A stretch of DNA of 26,939 nucleotides. It comes from an uncultured Selenomonadales bacterium (GTDB lineage: Bacteria; Bacillota; Negativicutes; Selenomonadales; Selenomonadaceae). Shown here piece by piece: positions 7,337-16,051 of this stretch. A model generated the notes under the pieces. The model did not search any database. It was given only the letters and a program-made list of their open reading frames with translations, and was not told the origin of the DNA. Position 1 is the stretch's first letter. Each line of letters starts with the position of its first letter. Where the stretch lies: assembly GCA_937915725.1 (NCBI GenBank), contig CALGGV010000034.1:1-26939 (forward strand). Reading direction: 5' to 3'. Both the position numbers and the translations under genes were made by a program.

Positions 7337-10300
7337 ATGAAACAGTGGCAAATTTTGAAAAACGGCAGGCGGCGAGATTTTGCAGTAATAATTTTAATCA
7401 CGATAATTTTTGTGCTGGTGGTATCGCTGAACGTGCGGCTGATATTTCAAATGACTTCAAATCAAACTGAAGAAATAGGGCAAACACAGCTTGAAGTAAT
7501 ACGCAGCGAATTTCAGGGGATAATTTATCAAGCTGAAGATTCAACTTCACGTGTGGCGATGGAGGCTGAACAGTTGCTGAAGGCGCAGGCACCGCTTGAA
7601 GAAATTGAAAAATTTTTCAGTCAACGCAAAAACGAGCAGAAAAATTTGACGGGCGGCGTTTGTTTCAATACGTATATTTCAGGCGTGGATTGGTCGGTAA
7701 TTCCGGATTTTGAAATGCCGTCGGATTATCACGCGCCGGAGAGAATTTGGTACAAGGGCGCGGCGGAAAAAGCCGGCGAAATTTACATAACCGAGCCCTA
7801 CGTTGACGCAATGACGGGCGATATGTGCTACACAATGTCAAAAATTTTGGGCGACGGGCGGACGGTTGTCGCGCAGGATTTTACTTTTGCCGACGTTCAG
7901 CAATTTATTAAAAAGATGAGTACAACGCGCGACCGCAAGGCGTTAATTGTCACGGCAAACGGTATGATTATTGGCTACACCGATATGAGCCTTGTTGGAA
8001 AGAAAATTTCTGATAAATTGCCGGAATATGAAAAAATTTTAAGCCGCGTCGTGCAGTCCGATCACAGCAAAAGTTTTATTGCGCAGATTGGCGGCGAAGA
8101 GCACACGATTTTTAGCAGCGTGACAACGAACGGCTGGTATATAATTTTCAGCGTCAACAACCGCGCGTTTTACCGAGACAGCTACACGCAAATTTTTATT
8201 ACGGCATTGATAAGTTTGATAATGCTGGTTACGATAATTTTTCTGTACCTAAATGCAATGAGAAACGGCTTGCTTGCAGAAAATGCATTGCGTGCAAAGG
8301 AAGAATTTTTATCGCGGCTGTCGGGCGAACTGCGCGACCCGCTTTACAACATTTTGAACATATCGAACAAGGGTATTTTGCATATGGACGAAGACCCCGC
8401 AAAATGCGCCGCTGAAGTTAGAGAATCTGCGCTGAAACTTTCGGCTATGTTGGATAATCTGTTTTCATTTTCAACGATTATTGCAAGTGCGCCCGCCAAA
8501 AAAATTTTACAGGACGCGGAACTTTCAAAAGTCAGTCGTTACGCCCGCAAAGGTATAGCGGCAGTGCTGATTTTGGCAATGGTTGTGGCGTTCGGAATTT
8601 GTTTGACTGCAACAATCAGCTGGGGCGATACAAAAATGCAGCGTGAAATTGATACATATGAATCGCAACTTTCCGGCTGGATAGCAGATCAACGCGGCAC
8701 GCTGGGAACTTTCGTAAATCTTTTAAGTGAACACCCTGAACTGATGAACGATTATCCTTCAGCCGTGAAATATCTTGACGACCTTGCCAAACATTATCCT
8801 GAAATTTCTGTTTGTTATATGACAAATCCTTATGCCGAGCATCAAGTTATAATGAACAACGGTTGGGAATCGCCCGACCCAAATTGGCGCGTAGAGCAAC
8901 GCCCGTGGTACATTGAGGCGGAAAAATCCCCCGACGGTTTCAGTATTTCGGCTCCCTACTACGACGCGCAGACAGGAATTTATTGCGTAACAATGGCGCA
9001 AACTGTTTTTGGACCGAAGGGCGAATTTGTCGGGGTTTTCGGTATAGATTTTTACCTTGACAGGCTTACAAAAGTTTTGGGCGAAAGTTACACCGATGAT
9101 AGTTATGCATTTCTAGTCGACCGCAACGGCGTTATAATTAACCACCCAAATAAAAATTACCAGCAGACCGCCGCCCAAATGACTAACCTTGTTGACACCG
9201 AGTACGCAAAAGTTGAAGACAGCGCGGAAATAACCACGCTTACGGACTACACCGGCAATTTCGTTGCCTGCCTTGCCAACAAAAATAAAATTTCCAACTT
9301 TACTGTAATTGTTGCAAACAGTTGGTGGAATATTTACGGCAGCGTTATTGTGTTGGGCGTGTTGTTCGTTGTACTGCTGGGAATTTGTGTTGCGATTGTC
9401 AATACGTTAATCAATCGTCAAATGAAATGGCAAGCGTCGGTTAATCGTAAACTCAAGGAGGCGTCAGAAACGGCATTTGCGGCAAGTCGGGCAAAGTCTC
9501 AATTTTTGGCGCAAATGTCACACGAAATACGCACGCCGATTAACGCGGTACTCGGAATGAATGAAATGATACTGCGCGAAAGTGAATCAGACGAAGTTTT
9601 AGAGTACGCTACAAATATTCAAAGTGCGGGGCGGACTTTGTTGACGCTGATAAATTCTATTCTGGACTTTTCAAAAATCGAAGACGGCAAAATGGAAATT
9701 GTGCCTGTACGCTATGAAACTGTAGAATTGATTGACGATCTTGTTAATATGATTTTAGACAAGGCGCAGAAAAAAGGGCTGGAATTTCGGACGGAAATCA
9801 GCTCGGACTTGCCGCGCAGTTTATACGGCGATGACGTGCGCATTAGACAAATTATCACGAACATTTTAACAAACGCGGTAAAGTACACGCACACCGGCTC
9901 GGTAACATTGAAAATTTCCGGCGTTGAAATTGACGCAGATACTTTTGAATTGCAGGTTAAAGTTTCTGATACCGGTATTGGTATTCGTGCGGAAGATATG
10001 AATAAACTTTTTCAATCTTTCCAGCGAATTGACGAAGAAAAAAATCGTAACATTGAAGGTACGGGCTTGGGAATGGCGATTGTGCAAAAACTTTTGGCGA
10101 TGATGAACAGCCGCCTTGAAGTTGAAAGCGTGTACGGCTCCGGCTCCGAATTTTCTTTTCACTTGATACAGAAAATTATTGATAAAAATCCTATTGGCAA
10201 TTACAACACAAAACACCTTAAGCATTTCGACAACGCCGCGCAGAAAAAATTTTTGCTTGCGGAAAATGCCAAAATTTTGGTTGTCGATGATAACGATATG

Positions 10301-11101
10301 AATTTGAAAGTTATCAGCGGCTTGCTTAAGCGAAATAAAATCGTCCCCGACCTTGCCGAGAGTGGGCAACAGTGCATTGAACTTGCAAGAAAAAATTTCT
10401 ACCACATAATTTTTCTTGATAATATGATGCCGCGAATGACGGGCGTTGAAACTTTGAAAATAATGCAACAGGAAAAAATTTTGAGCGGCAAAACTTCAGT
10501 GATAATGTTGACAGCAAGCGCAATAGCCGGAATGCGTGAAAAATATCTGCAGGAAGGATTCAACGATTATCTTTCAAAGCCAATCGAAGTTGACGAATTG
10601 GAGGCAATGTTGGCGAAACATTTACCGCCGGAAATTGTTTCATTTGCAGTTGAAAAAAAGCGCAAAAATATTCCCGTCGCGCAGGTTAAAATTCCGGTTG
10701 AAAATTCAGCTGAAGAAAATTCAGACGAAGATACTTTCACGGCAAAAGAGCGCGTGCGATTCGCCGAAATTTGCCCGGATATAAATTTGGAAACTGCCCT
10801 TCAATATTCAATGGACAGTAAAATTTTTCTTGAACAGATAATGGAAACTTACATAGACGCAAAACGCGCAGAAAAAATTCAAGCGGCGTTCGATTCAGGG
10901 GACGTGAAAAATTATCAGATTTTGGTACACGCGCTGAAGTCAACTTCACTTTCAATCGGCGCGGAAAAATTAAGCGCGGCGGCGCGCGAATTGGAACTGG
11001 CGGCGCAAAATAACGACGTGGAAAAAATAAAAGCGCGGCACGGCGATTTAATGACAATGTACCAAAAAGTTTGTGAACAAATTGCACTCTGGCTGAAGTA
11101 A
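7337..11101 (+). CDS. Hybrid sensor kinase, double Cache, HisKA-HATPase-REC-Hpt, with degenerate first kinase segment
   Basis: The 1254-residue membrane phosphorelay protein has these segments in order: TM (16-36); extracytoplasmic Cache-like sensor (40-280); TM (284-305); a HisKA-like helix pair with SGELRDPLYNIL at 329-340, where the phospho-His of the usual SHELRTPL is Gly330; TM (406-426); second Cache-like domain (430-660, with RPWYIEA and FGIDFYLDRL); TM (667-690); active HisKA with SHEIRTP, H729; HATPase (TNILTNAVKY, DTGIG 878-882, GTGLG 908-912); receiver with D984/D985, phospho-Asp D1028 and K1081; and Hpt with H1198 (LVHALKSTSLSIGA). The front third looks like a second, truncated kinase fused head-to-tail. 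Ribosome site GAGGCGG precedes ATG. It is the first gene of an operon with two further receiver proteins. Confidence 0.93.
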   Translation: MKQWQILKNGRRRDFAVIILITIIFVLVVSLNVRLIFQMTSNQTEEIGQTQLEVIRSEFQGIIYQAEDSTSRVAMEAEQLLKAQAPLEEIEKFFSQRKNEQKNLTGGVCFNTYISGVDWSVIPDFEMPSDYHAPERIWYKGAAEKAGEIYITEPYVDAMTGDMCYTMSKILGDGRTVVAQDFTFADVQQFIKKMSTTRDRKALIVTANGMIIGYTDMSLVGKKISDKLPEYEKILSRVVQSDHSKSFIAQIGGEEHTIFSSVTTNGWYIIFSVNNRAFYRDSYTQIFITALISLIMLVTIIFLYLNAMRNGLLAENALRAKEEFLSRLSGELRDPLYNILNISNKGILHMDEDPAKCAAEVRESALKLSAMLDNLFSFSTIIASAPAKKILQDAELSKVSRYARKGIAAVLILAMVVAFGICLTATISWGDTKMQREIDTYESQLSGWIADQRGTLGTFVNLLSEHPELMNDYPSAVKYLDDLAKHYPEISVCYMTNPYAEHQVIMNNGWESPDPNWRVEQRPWYIEAEKSPDGFSISAPYYDAQTGIYCVTMAQTVFGPKGEFVGVFGIDFYLDRLTKVLGESYTDDSYAFLVDRNGVIINHPNKNYQQTAAQMTNLVDTEYAKVEDSAEITTLTDYTGNFVACLANKNKISNFTVIVANSWWNIYGSVIVLGVLFVVLLGICVAIVNTLINRQMKWQASVNRKLKEASETAFAASRAKSQFLAQMSHEIRTPINAVLGMNEMILRESESDEVLEYATNIQSAGRTLLTLINSILDFSKIEDGKMEIVPVRYETVELIDDLVNMILDKAQKKGLEFRTEISSDLPRSLYGDDVRIRQIITNILTNAVKYTHTGSVTLKISGVEIDADTFELQVKVSDTGIGIRAEDMNKLFQSFQRIDEEKNRNIEGTGLGMAIVQKLLAMMNSRLEVESVYGSGSEFSFHLIQKIIDKNPIGNYNTKHLKHFDNAAQKKFLLAENAKILVVDDNDMNLKVISGLLKRNKIVPDLAESGQQCIELARKNFYHIIFLDNMMPRMTGVETLKIMQQEKILSGKTSVIMLTASAIAGMREKYLQEGFNDYLSKPIEVDELEAMLAKHLPPEIVSFAVEKKRKNIPVAQVKIPVENSAEENSDEDTFTAKERVRFAEICPDINLETALQYSMDSKIFLEQIMETYIDAKRAEKIQAAFDSGDVKNYQILVHALKSTSLSIGAEKLSAAARELELAAQNNDVEKIKARHGDLMTMYQKVCEQIALWLK

Positions 11102-11119
11102 GGAAAGGGGGCGCGCTAT

Positions 11120-11713
11120 TTGGATTTAACTGGCTTTTCGCTAATTGGAATGACTGCGTTAATTTCGCTGATAATAGGATATTTATTTTTGACGCGGGCG
11201 AAAGTTGAAAAAAGTTTTGCGGCACAAGTCATTCAATTAAAAACTGCCGCGCCGAAAAAAATTGCGAGCGACGGCTTTACCGGCGTGCAAGAAAAATATC
11301 AGTCGTCATTTGTGGCACCGAATGCAGAAATTTTGATAGTGGACGATAACGAAATTAATCTTCTGACAGCAAAAAAACTGTTGCAGGCAACGCGGGTAAA
11401 AATCGACACGGCGGCTAGCGGCGTTATCTGTTTGGAAAAAATCGCCCAGAAACATTACGATTTAATTTTTATGGAACAGCTGATGCCGAATTTGGACGGG
11501 ATACAGACGCTGAAAATGGCGCGGGCAATGAACGAAAATTTGTGCAAAGATACACCGGTTATAGCATTTACGGCACTTGACGCGCGGGAAATGTTGTTGG
11601 CGCACGGCTTTACAGATTATTTGAGTAAACCGGTTGATATGGAGATGATGGAATTTATGCTGTTGACGTACTTGCCGCTGGAAAAAATTCATTCGCCGAA
11701 AGTAGCGGCTTGA
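11120..11713 (+). CDS. Membrane-anchored receiver-domain protein with phospho-Asp replaced by Glu
   Basis: Start is a TTG at 11120, nine bases after AGGAAAGGGGG and 19 bp after the hybrid kinase stop. The 197-residue protein has one TM helix (about 5-24), a short linker and one receiver domain (69-190). The acidic pair D75/D76 (IVDDNE), T151 and K170 (YLSKP) are kept. The acceptor segment reads YDLIFMEQLMP, so residue 119 is Glu where the family has Asp. It therefore probably cannot be phosphorylated, and Glu may mimic the phosphorylated state. There is no output domain. In the operon it may act as a constitutively 'on' docking partner or a modulator of the kinase. The receiver call is firm, the role is inference. 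Confidence 0.88.
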   Translation: MDLTGFSLIGMTALISLIIGYLFLTRAKVEKSFAAQVIQLKTAAPKKIASDGFTGVQEKYQSSFVAPNAEILIVDDNEINLLTAKKLLQATRVKIDTAASGVICLEKIAQKHYDLIFMEQLMPNLDGIQTLKMARAMNENLCKDTPVIAFTALDAREMLLAHGFTDYLSKPVDMEMMEFMLLTYLPLEKIHSPKVAA

Positions 11714-11729
11714 ATTGGGGGGAATTGTA

Positions 11730-12485
11730 ATGCGAAAGAAAAAAATTTTGGTGATAGATGACGACGAAATGAATCTTCAAATTGCCAAAATGGTTTTAGA
11801 AAAAAAATTGGCGTGCGAAGTTTTCAGCGTGGACAGCGGCTCGGCAGGGATAAAATTTTTGCGGCGTGAAAATGTAGATTTGGTGTTGTTGGATATAGTT
11901 ATGCCGGAGCAGGACGGGATAGAAACACTTGCAGAAATTCGCAACGACGCGCTGATAAAAAATGTATCGGTAATAATGTTGACGGCGTCGGGCGCGGCAG
12001 AAAATATTCAGCGTGTTAGCGAACTCGGCGTTCAAGATTATATCAAAAAGCCGTTCCTACCGGCAGATTTAGTGGCGCGCGTCAAAAAAAAGCTTGACGA
12101 AATACGGGAGGAAGAAATTTTGTTAATCGGCGACGAAAATTTTTTGAAGTCAATGCAAAAACTGATTGAAGAAAATTTTTCGTACGAAACGCAAATTGCA
12201 ACTTCAGCAGAAACAACAGAAAAAATCCTGCGCGAGCGAAATATCAAGCTGATAATCGCCAATGCTGAAATGAAATTTATCGACGGCTACAAAATTTTGT
12301 CAATGATAGCGGCAAATGAAAAATTCAGTGCGATACCGTTCACTTTGACAACCGACAAAAAACTTTTCGCTCAACTTTCCAAAATAAATCAGCCGCCCGC
12401 CGAAGAATCCCCGAAATTCATCAAAAAGAAAATCGCAAGCGTTGTAACAAGTGCTATTGGTTACAAACTGAACCTTCGTGATTAA
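11730..12485 (+). CDS. Tandem receiver protein (REC-pseudoREC)
   Basis: Start is taken as ATG 11730, with GGGGGGAA upstream, rather than the in-frame TTG at 11715. The 251-residue protein has an intact receiver (1-120): D10/D11/D12, phospho-Asp D55 in LVLLDIVMPEQDG, T85 and K107. A second receiver-like fold (128-250) begins EILLIGDENF, lacks the acidic cluster, and has Asn178 where the Asp would be (LIIANAEMKFIDGY), so it is probably a pseudo-receiver used for binding. There is no DNA-binding, GGDEF or HD-GYP output. Following the hybrid kinase and the Glu receiver in one operon, it is a likely final acceptor from the Hpt domain. Confidence 0.9.
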   Translation: MRKKKILVIDDDEMNLQIAKMVLEKKLACEVFSVDSGSAGIKFLRRENVDLVLLDIVMPEQDGIETLAEIRNDALIKNVSVIMLTASGAAENIQRVSELGVQDYIKKPFLPADLVARVKKKLDEIREEEILLIGDENFLKSMQKLIEENFSYETQIATSAETTEKILRERNIKLIIANAEMKFIDGYKILSMIAANEKFSAIPFTLTTDKKLFAQLSKINQPPAEESPKFIKKKIASVVTSAIGYKLNLRD

Positions 12486-12558
12486 ACTGCTTACCTTTCC
12501 AAATATAGGAGCTGTACCATTGTTTAATTTTGAAAATAAAAAAATAGGAGGAATAAAT

Positions 12559-13488
12559 ATGCTTTTCAAGAAAATTTTTGTTGGCGCGGTTATGACATTG
12601 TTTATTGTCTCTATTATGGCTTGCGTTGTTGGTTGCAGTAATGAAACCGCCGCTAACAGCAAAGTAACCGAAAAAAGTTTTGAGACTCAAAAAATCCTTG
12701 AAGGTCTTAATCTTTTTGATTCATTAGACTACAAAGGGGCAATTAATCTTCTTGATGAAATTTCTGCTTTGAAACTCAATACAGTAGCTGAATACAATTT
12801 GCGCGGCGAATATTTCGTGAAAGTTGGAGAATATCATTATGACATTATGAATTACGACAAAGGCAAAGAATTATTCAATTTGGCAATTCAAGACTACGAT
12901 TCAGCGATTAAATTAAATCCTAATGACGTTGGCTCTTATATCAATCGCGGAAATTTTTACTGCAAGCACGGCGAACAAGACTTGGCGATTAACGACTACA
13001 ATAAAGTTCTTGAACTTGATCCAAATAATGTTGATGCTTATATTGGTCGCGGCAATGCTTATACAAATACGGGGCATTTGGCGCAAAAAGATTTAAACAA
13101 GGCTATTGAACTTAATCCGAACGATTTTAGGGCGTATATTGCGCGCAGTATTATTTATCTGAACATAGGGCAAAAAGATTTGGCACTTGAAGACGCAAAT
13201 AAGGCTGTCGAATTAAATCCGAATAATCCTGAAGTCTATAACAATCGCGGATTTATTTACCATGATTTAAAGCAGTATGATTCAGCACTGCAAGAATACA
13301 ATAAAGCTCTTGAACTTGAGCCGAAAAATTTTAAGGCTTATAAAGGGCGCGGAATGATATATTTTGATATGCAGGAATACGAACAGGCGATTGAAGAATT
13401 AAACAAATGTATAGAAATTTATCCAGAATTAAATGCAGTAAATCTTCGCCGCCACTGTGATTATCTGATGCGCAAGACTGACCAATAG
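12559..13488 (+). CDS. TPR-repeat lipoprotein
   Basis: The start at ATG 12559 is supported by AGGAGG six bases before the AT-rich spacer. An earlier in-frame ATG at 12478 overlaps the preceding gene and lacks a ribosome site. The 310-residue protein has a lipoprotein signal peptide ending ACVVGC with lipidated Cys26. An N-terminal helical part is followed by about five to six tetratricopeptide repeats from residue 85 on, with the recurring pattern A(I/L)xDYNKxLELDPNN..AYxxRGxxY. TPRs are protein-protein interaction scaffolds, and here they would sit on the periplasmic or outer face of a membrane. It is 74 bp downstream of the tandem receiver gene on the same strand, so may share its transcript. 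A strong terminator follows. Its partner is unknown. Confidence 0.9.
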   Translation: MLFKKIFVGAVMTLFIVSIMACVVGCSNETAANSKVTEKSFETQKILEGLNLFDSLDYKGAINLLDEISALKLNTVAEYNLRGEYFVKVGEYHYDIMNYDKGKELFNLAIQDYDSAIKLNPNDVGSYINRGNFYCKHGEQDLAINDYNKVLELDPNNVDAYIGRGNAYTNTGHLAQKDLNKAIELNPNDFRAYIARSIIYLNIGQKDLALEDANKAVELNPNNPEVYNNRGFIYHDLKQYDSALQEYNKALELEPKNFKAYKGRGMIYFDMQEYEQAIEELNKCIEIYPELNAVNLRRHCDYLMRKTDQ

Positions 13489-13519
13489 AAATAAAAATTA
13501 AAAATTTCAAAAGAAAAAA

Positions 13520-13548
13520 CCGTCGACTTGTTACCGACGGCTTTTTTT
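13520..13548 (+). terminator. Rho-independent terminator after TPR gene
   Basis: CCGTCG (13520-13525), loop ACTTGTTAC, CGACGG (13535-13540), then CTTTTTTT. It closes the signalling operon. Minus-strand transcription of the gene ending at 13563 also reads into it with an A-rich flank that gives Ts (GGTTTTTTC). Confidence 0.9.
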
Positions 13549-13562
13549 AATTCAGACTAATT

Positions 13563-14060
13563 TTAATTGAACAATACCATAACGCCGTTGCCTCTTTCGC
13601 CGAAACGTACCGCTTCAGTATTGCCGATTTCGCTTACATCAATATATTTGCAAGCTGTATCGAAAATATCTTCCACAAAAGTACGCTCGTCCGTTTCGTA
13701 ATTTTTAATAGGGCTCCCGCGTCTAAGTTTAATTTGCGGCAAGCGCGCCGATTCTTCGTCTATATTCCAAAAACACCACTCACTATTATTATCCTTAAAG
13801 AAAACCCAAACCGGAAAATTATGTTTGGAAATTTCGCCTGTTTCAGGGTTAAAATATTCAGTGGGCACAATAAAACCGTATTGCGGCTCGCCGTTTCGTG
13901 AATCTTGAATTCTTACAATTTTTATTCCTGAAGTTTCAATGCAAAGATCTGCTACGCCGTCTTTAAAAGCCGGAATGACGCAAACTCTTTCGGCACTGCA
14001 CTTACCGATGAAGATAACGCAGAAAGTAGCAACAATAAGGAGCGATAAAAATTTTTTCAT
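13563..14060 (-). CDS. Secreted protein of unknown function, 165 aa
   Basis: The start is ATG 14060, after GGAGGTAAATATT. The protein begins MKKFLSLLIVATFCVIFIGK, a signal peptide with likely cleavage after KCSA. The mature part contains PVWVFFKDNNSEWCFWNIDE and SARLPQIKLRRGS. It has two to three Cys after the signal peptide and no recognised family motif. It is 23 bp downstream of another small secreted protein gene on the same strand, probably one transcript. The product is presumably periplasmic. I do not recognise it. Confidence 0.75.
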   Translation of the reverse strand: MKKFLSLLIVATFCVIFIGKCSAERVCVIPAFKDGVADLCIETSGIKIVRIQDSRNGEPQYGFIVPTEYFNPETGEISKHNFPVWVFFKDNNSEWCFWNIDEESARLPQIKLRRGSPIKNYETDERTFVEDIFDTACKYIDVSEIGNTEAVRFGERGNGVMVLFN

Positions 14061-14083
14061 AATATTTACCTCCAAAATTATTT

Positions 14084-14437
14084 TTAAATCACATACTCTG
14101 CTATTCTTAGGATTTTGTCTTCAATAGGTGTATGTTCGCTGACTTTATTGCTGTAGCCTTGTGAACTCTCGAAATACCAGCCGTCATTTTGCACAAACCA
14201 AAATTGATAAGAAAGAAATTGCACATCATCAGTATCTGGCTTAATCATTTTGATAGTACAAGTGAAAGTCATATTTTGGCGGTCGGACTCGATAGAATCT
14301 CTGACCAGAAAGCATTGACGCCCCGTAGTGTCGGACGTGCCAAGATAAACATCTTCAGCGGCGGCAGTTGGAATTATTAAAAACTGCGTTGCAACCACTG
14401 TAAAAACAAAAATTGACAGTATAATAAATTTTTTCAT
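14084..14437 (-). CDS. Secreted protein of unknown function, 117 aa
   Basis: An ATG at 14437 with ribosome site TGGAGGGATTTTT opens a 117-residue protein. It has a signal peptide (MKKFIILSIFVFTVVATQFL, cleavage probably after TAAA) and a short mature region containing EDVYLGTSDTTGRQCFLVRD and FWFVQNDGWYFESSQGY. The pattern of a strand-rich domain with 'YxxTSDxTGRxCFLV..S' resembles small exported proteins of unknown role that recur in Selenomonadales-like genomes. That comparison is from general familiarity, not a search. A TACAAT box on the minus strand (14466-14471) may be the promoter of this gene and the following secreted protein gene. Confidence 0.75.
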   Translation of the reverse strand: MKKFIILSIFVFTVVATQFLIIPTAAAEDVYLGTSDTTGRQCFLVRDSIESDRQNMTFTCTIKMIKPDTDDVQFLSYQFWFVQNDGWYFESSQGYSNKVSEHTPIEDKILRIAEYVI

Positions 14438-14529
14438 AAAAATCCCTCCAAAAAAATTTTAGTTTATTGTAGCACAAGACTAAAAAAATTTGATAATCAC
14501 TTTTTGTCATTTTGCTGCACTTTTTAAGA

Positions 14530-14558
14530 CTCCGGCTACGGTCGGGGCTTTTTTATTT
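14530..14558 (+). terminator. Orphan plus-strand terminator with TACG tetraloop
   Basis: CTCCGGC (14530-14536), loop TACG, GTCGGGG (14541-14547), then CTTTTTTATTTT. The stem pairs fully with two G-U pairs. No plus-strand gene precedes it: the genes to the left run the other way. It could end a small RNA, or be left over from deleted sequence. Confidence 0.6.
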
Positions 14559-14568
14559 TCCAACGCGC

Positions 14569-14594
14569 AAAAGTGCAGGGATTTTGGCAAAAGT
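14569..14594 (+). repeat. 26-bp exact repeat, copy 2
   Basis: Identical over 26 bases to 7252-7277. It begins 11 bases after the T-run of the orphan terminator and ends shortly before the IS3 remnant. Confidence 0.7.
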
Positions 14595-14649
14595 TATGGG
14601 GTGAGACCTTCTAGAAAAAACGAACAGAAAAAAGGAACGCATAAACAAC

Positions 14650-14985
14650 TGAAGAAATTTTCAGCAACAGCATTGTCATAGGGGTTAGCACTGCGTGACA
14701 TACTCTGAATAATTTTATTTTTAGAAAGCAACTCCTTGAAAATTTGAGAATTATATTGACAGTCTATGGAAAATCAAATTAGCTTTATGTTTTTGACGCT
14801 TAAGATCCAAAAACAGGGCGTCGCAAACAAGTTTAGAATCAGGAGGCGCAGAAAAAGCGTAACCAACAATTTTTTAGTACACAAGTCTTTAACAATGGCG
14901 AGCCCAGATTTTATTTGGAGCAATAAATCTTAGTTCTAATAGAATGAATGTTAAATTTAGTCATTATAAGCCCATTGCTGGAATT
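14650..14985 (-). pseudogene. IS3-family (IS150-like) transposase remnant
   Basis: On the minus strand, pieces of the integrase core of IS3 transposases are legible. LRFIAPNKIWA (expected AxAPNxxWxxDIT) is followed by a deletion and two stops, then KIVGYAFSAPPDSKLVCDAL and FLDLKRQKHKANLIFH. After a frameshift come CQYNSQIFKELLSKNKIIQS and MSRSANPYDNAVAENFFSC, which contains the diagnostic MSRxGNxYDNAxxESFF-like segment with its catalytic Glu. The DDE triad is incomplete and neither end nor inverted repeat is recognised. Its upstream edge overlaps the 3' end of the baseplate gene, so the insertion or its decay shaped that gene's last residues. Confidence 0.85.
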
Positions 14986-16032
14986 TTTATCAACAGGATT
15001 AAAGTGCAAAGAGAATCTGTACTCGCGCCAAATTTTAGCATTTATTTTTTGTCCGTCAAAACGAGAAAGGTCGCATTTCGTTTCCAATTTATCATTTAAA
15101 CCTTCGACGTAATCAGCATGTGTTGCAAAATAAATTTTTCTGGATTTTACGCCGCCATTCAATATTTTGTTAGCCAACTTTTTGAAATAATCAGCAATAC
15201 CTTGATAAAAATCTTCGCTGTTTAAAGTGCCAATGATTTTAGCCTCAATATCAATCGGCTTAGGCTTTGCTGATACAACAGTGAGCATTGCGCCTATTGC
15301 GCGTTTTTCTTGAATGTGGTCAAAAACTTGCTGAATTAAATAATCACTTGCCGTTTTCATATTTGAATCAACAATTATTAATTTTACTGAGTTTGGACCT
15401 TTCCACGCTCTGATACAACGCGCCGCACCAACTCCTTCAACTTCCATTGCCCATTCTTCATATTGATATGGATTGCCGCTAACTGCAGGAAGTCTGACGT
15501 GCTTTAAATATCTTGCTCTGTAAGTTTCGTCGTCTTCACGATCGTAACCATCGTGAGTTGCCTCTAAATTTGTCACTGATTGAATACCGGGTATGTTTAT
15601 CGGAATTATATTTATTGCGCCTTTAGCTACATTGCCGCTTTCTCCGGCGTCAACCGCCTCAATTTGAATTTCTGCACTTCCATCAACAATAACAGTTTCA
15701 AGGGCTGTAAATCTTGTGCCTGCCGCCGTTTGAAAATAACTTCCTTGTTCAACAATGCCGTTACCTGTAACAGTAACACTTCCTATAGCTTTAACAGCCT
15801 CACGTCTTATAACACCGTGTCCTTCGGCTTTCATGTCAAGATACTCATCCCACGCCGTCATACCAAACGCCGAGCGGTGCATTTCTGCCAATTCTACTTC
15901 GACTTTATTAAATTCAACTGCATTACTTGCGAGAACATCATACTCAAATGTTCCTTCTATTTTACTGCTCGGCAAAGTCGATTCCGCTAACATCTCTGAT
16001 AAAATTTCTTCCTGCGTTCTCGCCGTATACAT
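14911..16032 (-). CDS. xkdT: Phage baseplate J-like protein (XkdT/Mu gp47 family), C-terminus altered
   Basis: Preferred start is ATG 16032 (MYTARTQEEILSEMLAESTL), matching the usual short N-terminus of this family and having GGTGGTGATTGAA upstream. A GTG at 16044 is possible. About 373 residues. The middle shows the family hallmarks: VTVTGNGIVEQGSYFQTAAG, then VDAGESGNVAKGAINIIP and DGYDREDDETYRARYLKHVR followed by LPAVSGNPYQYEEWA. It forms the baseplate wedge of contractile-tail phages. The last ten or so codons overlap the IS3 remnant in a different frame. The region after about residue 290 (SRKIYFATHADYVEGLNDKL) is unlike the family as I know it, so the tail may be spliced from other sequence. 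Follows XkdS by a few bases. Confidence 0.85.
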   Translation of the reverse strand: MYTARTQEEILSEMLAESTLPSSKIEGTFEYDVLASNAVEFNKVEVELAEMHRSAFGMTAWDEYLDMKAEGHGVIRREAVKAIGSVTVTGNGIVEQGSYFQTAAGTRFTALETVIVDGSAEIQIEAVDAGESGNVAKGAINIIPINIPGIQSVTNLEATHDGYDREDDETYRARYLKHVRLPAVSGNPYQYEEWAMEVEGVGAARCIRAWKGPNSVKLIIVDSNMKTASDYLIQQVFDHIQEKRAIGAMLTVVSAKPKPIDIEAKIIGTLNSEDFYQGIADYFKKLANKILNGGVKSRKIYFATHADYVEGLNDKLETKCDLSRFDGQKINAKIWREYRFSLHFNPVDKNSSNGLIMTKFNIHSIRTKIYCSK

Positions 16033-16051
16033 TTCAATCACCACCGGTTAA

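Noticed and set aside
9866..10468. 200-codon open frame on the minus strand
   Set aside because: It is antisense to the well-supported ATPase/receiver part of the hybrid kinase, with no family resemblance.
11715..11729. TTG at 11715 as start of the tandem receiver
   Set aside because: The extension MGGIV covers the ribosome site GGGGGGAA; ATG 11730 gives the normal receiver N-terminus.
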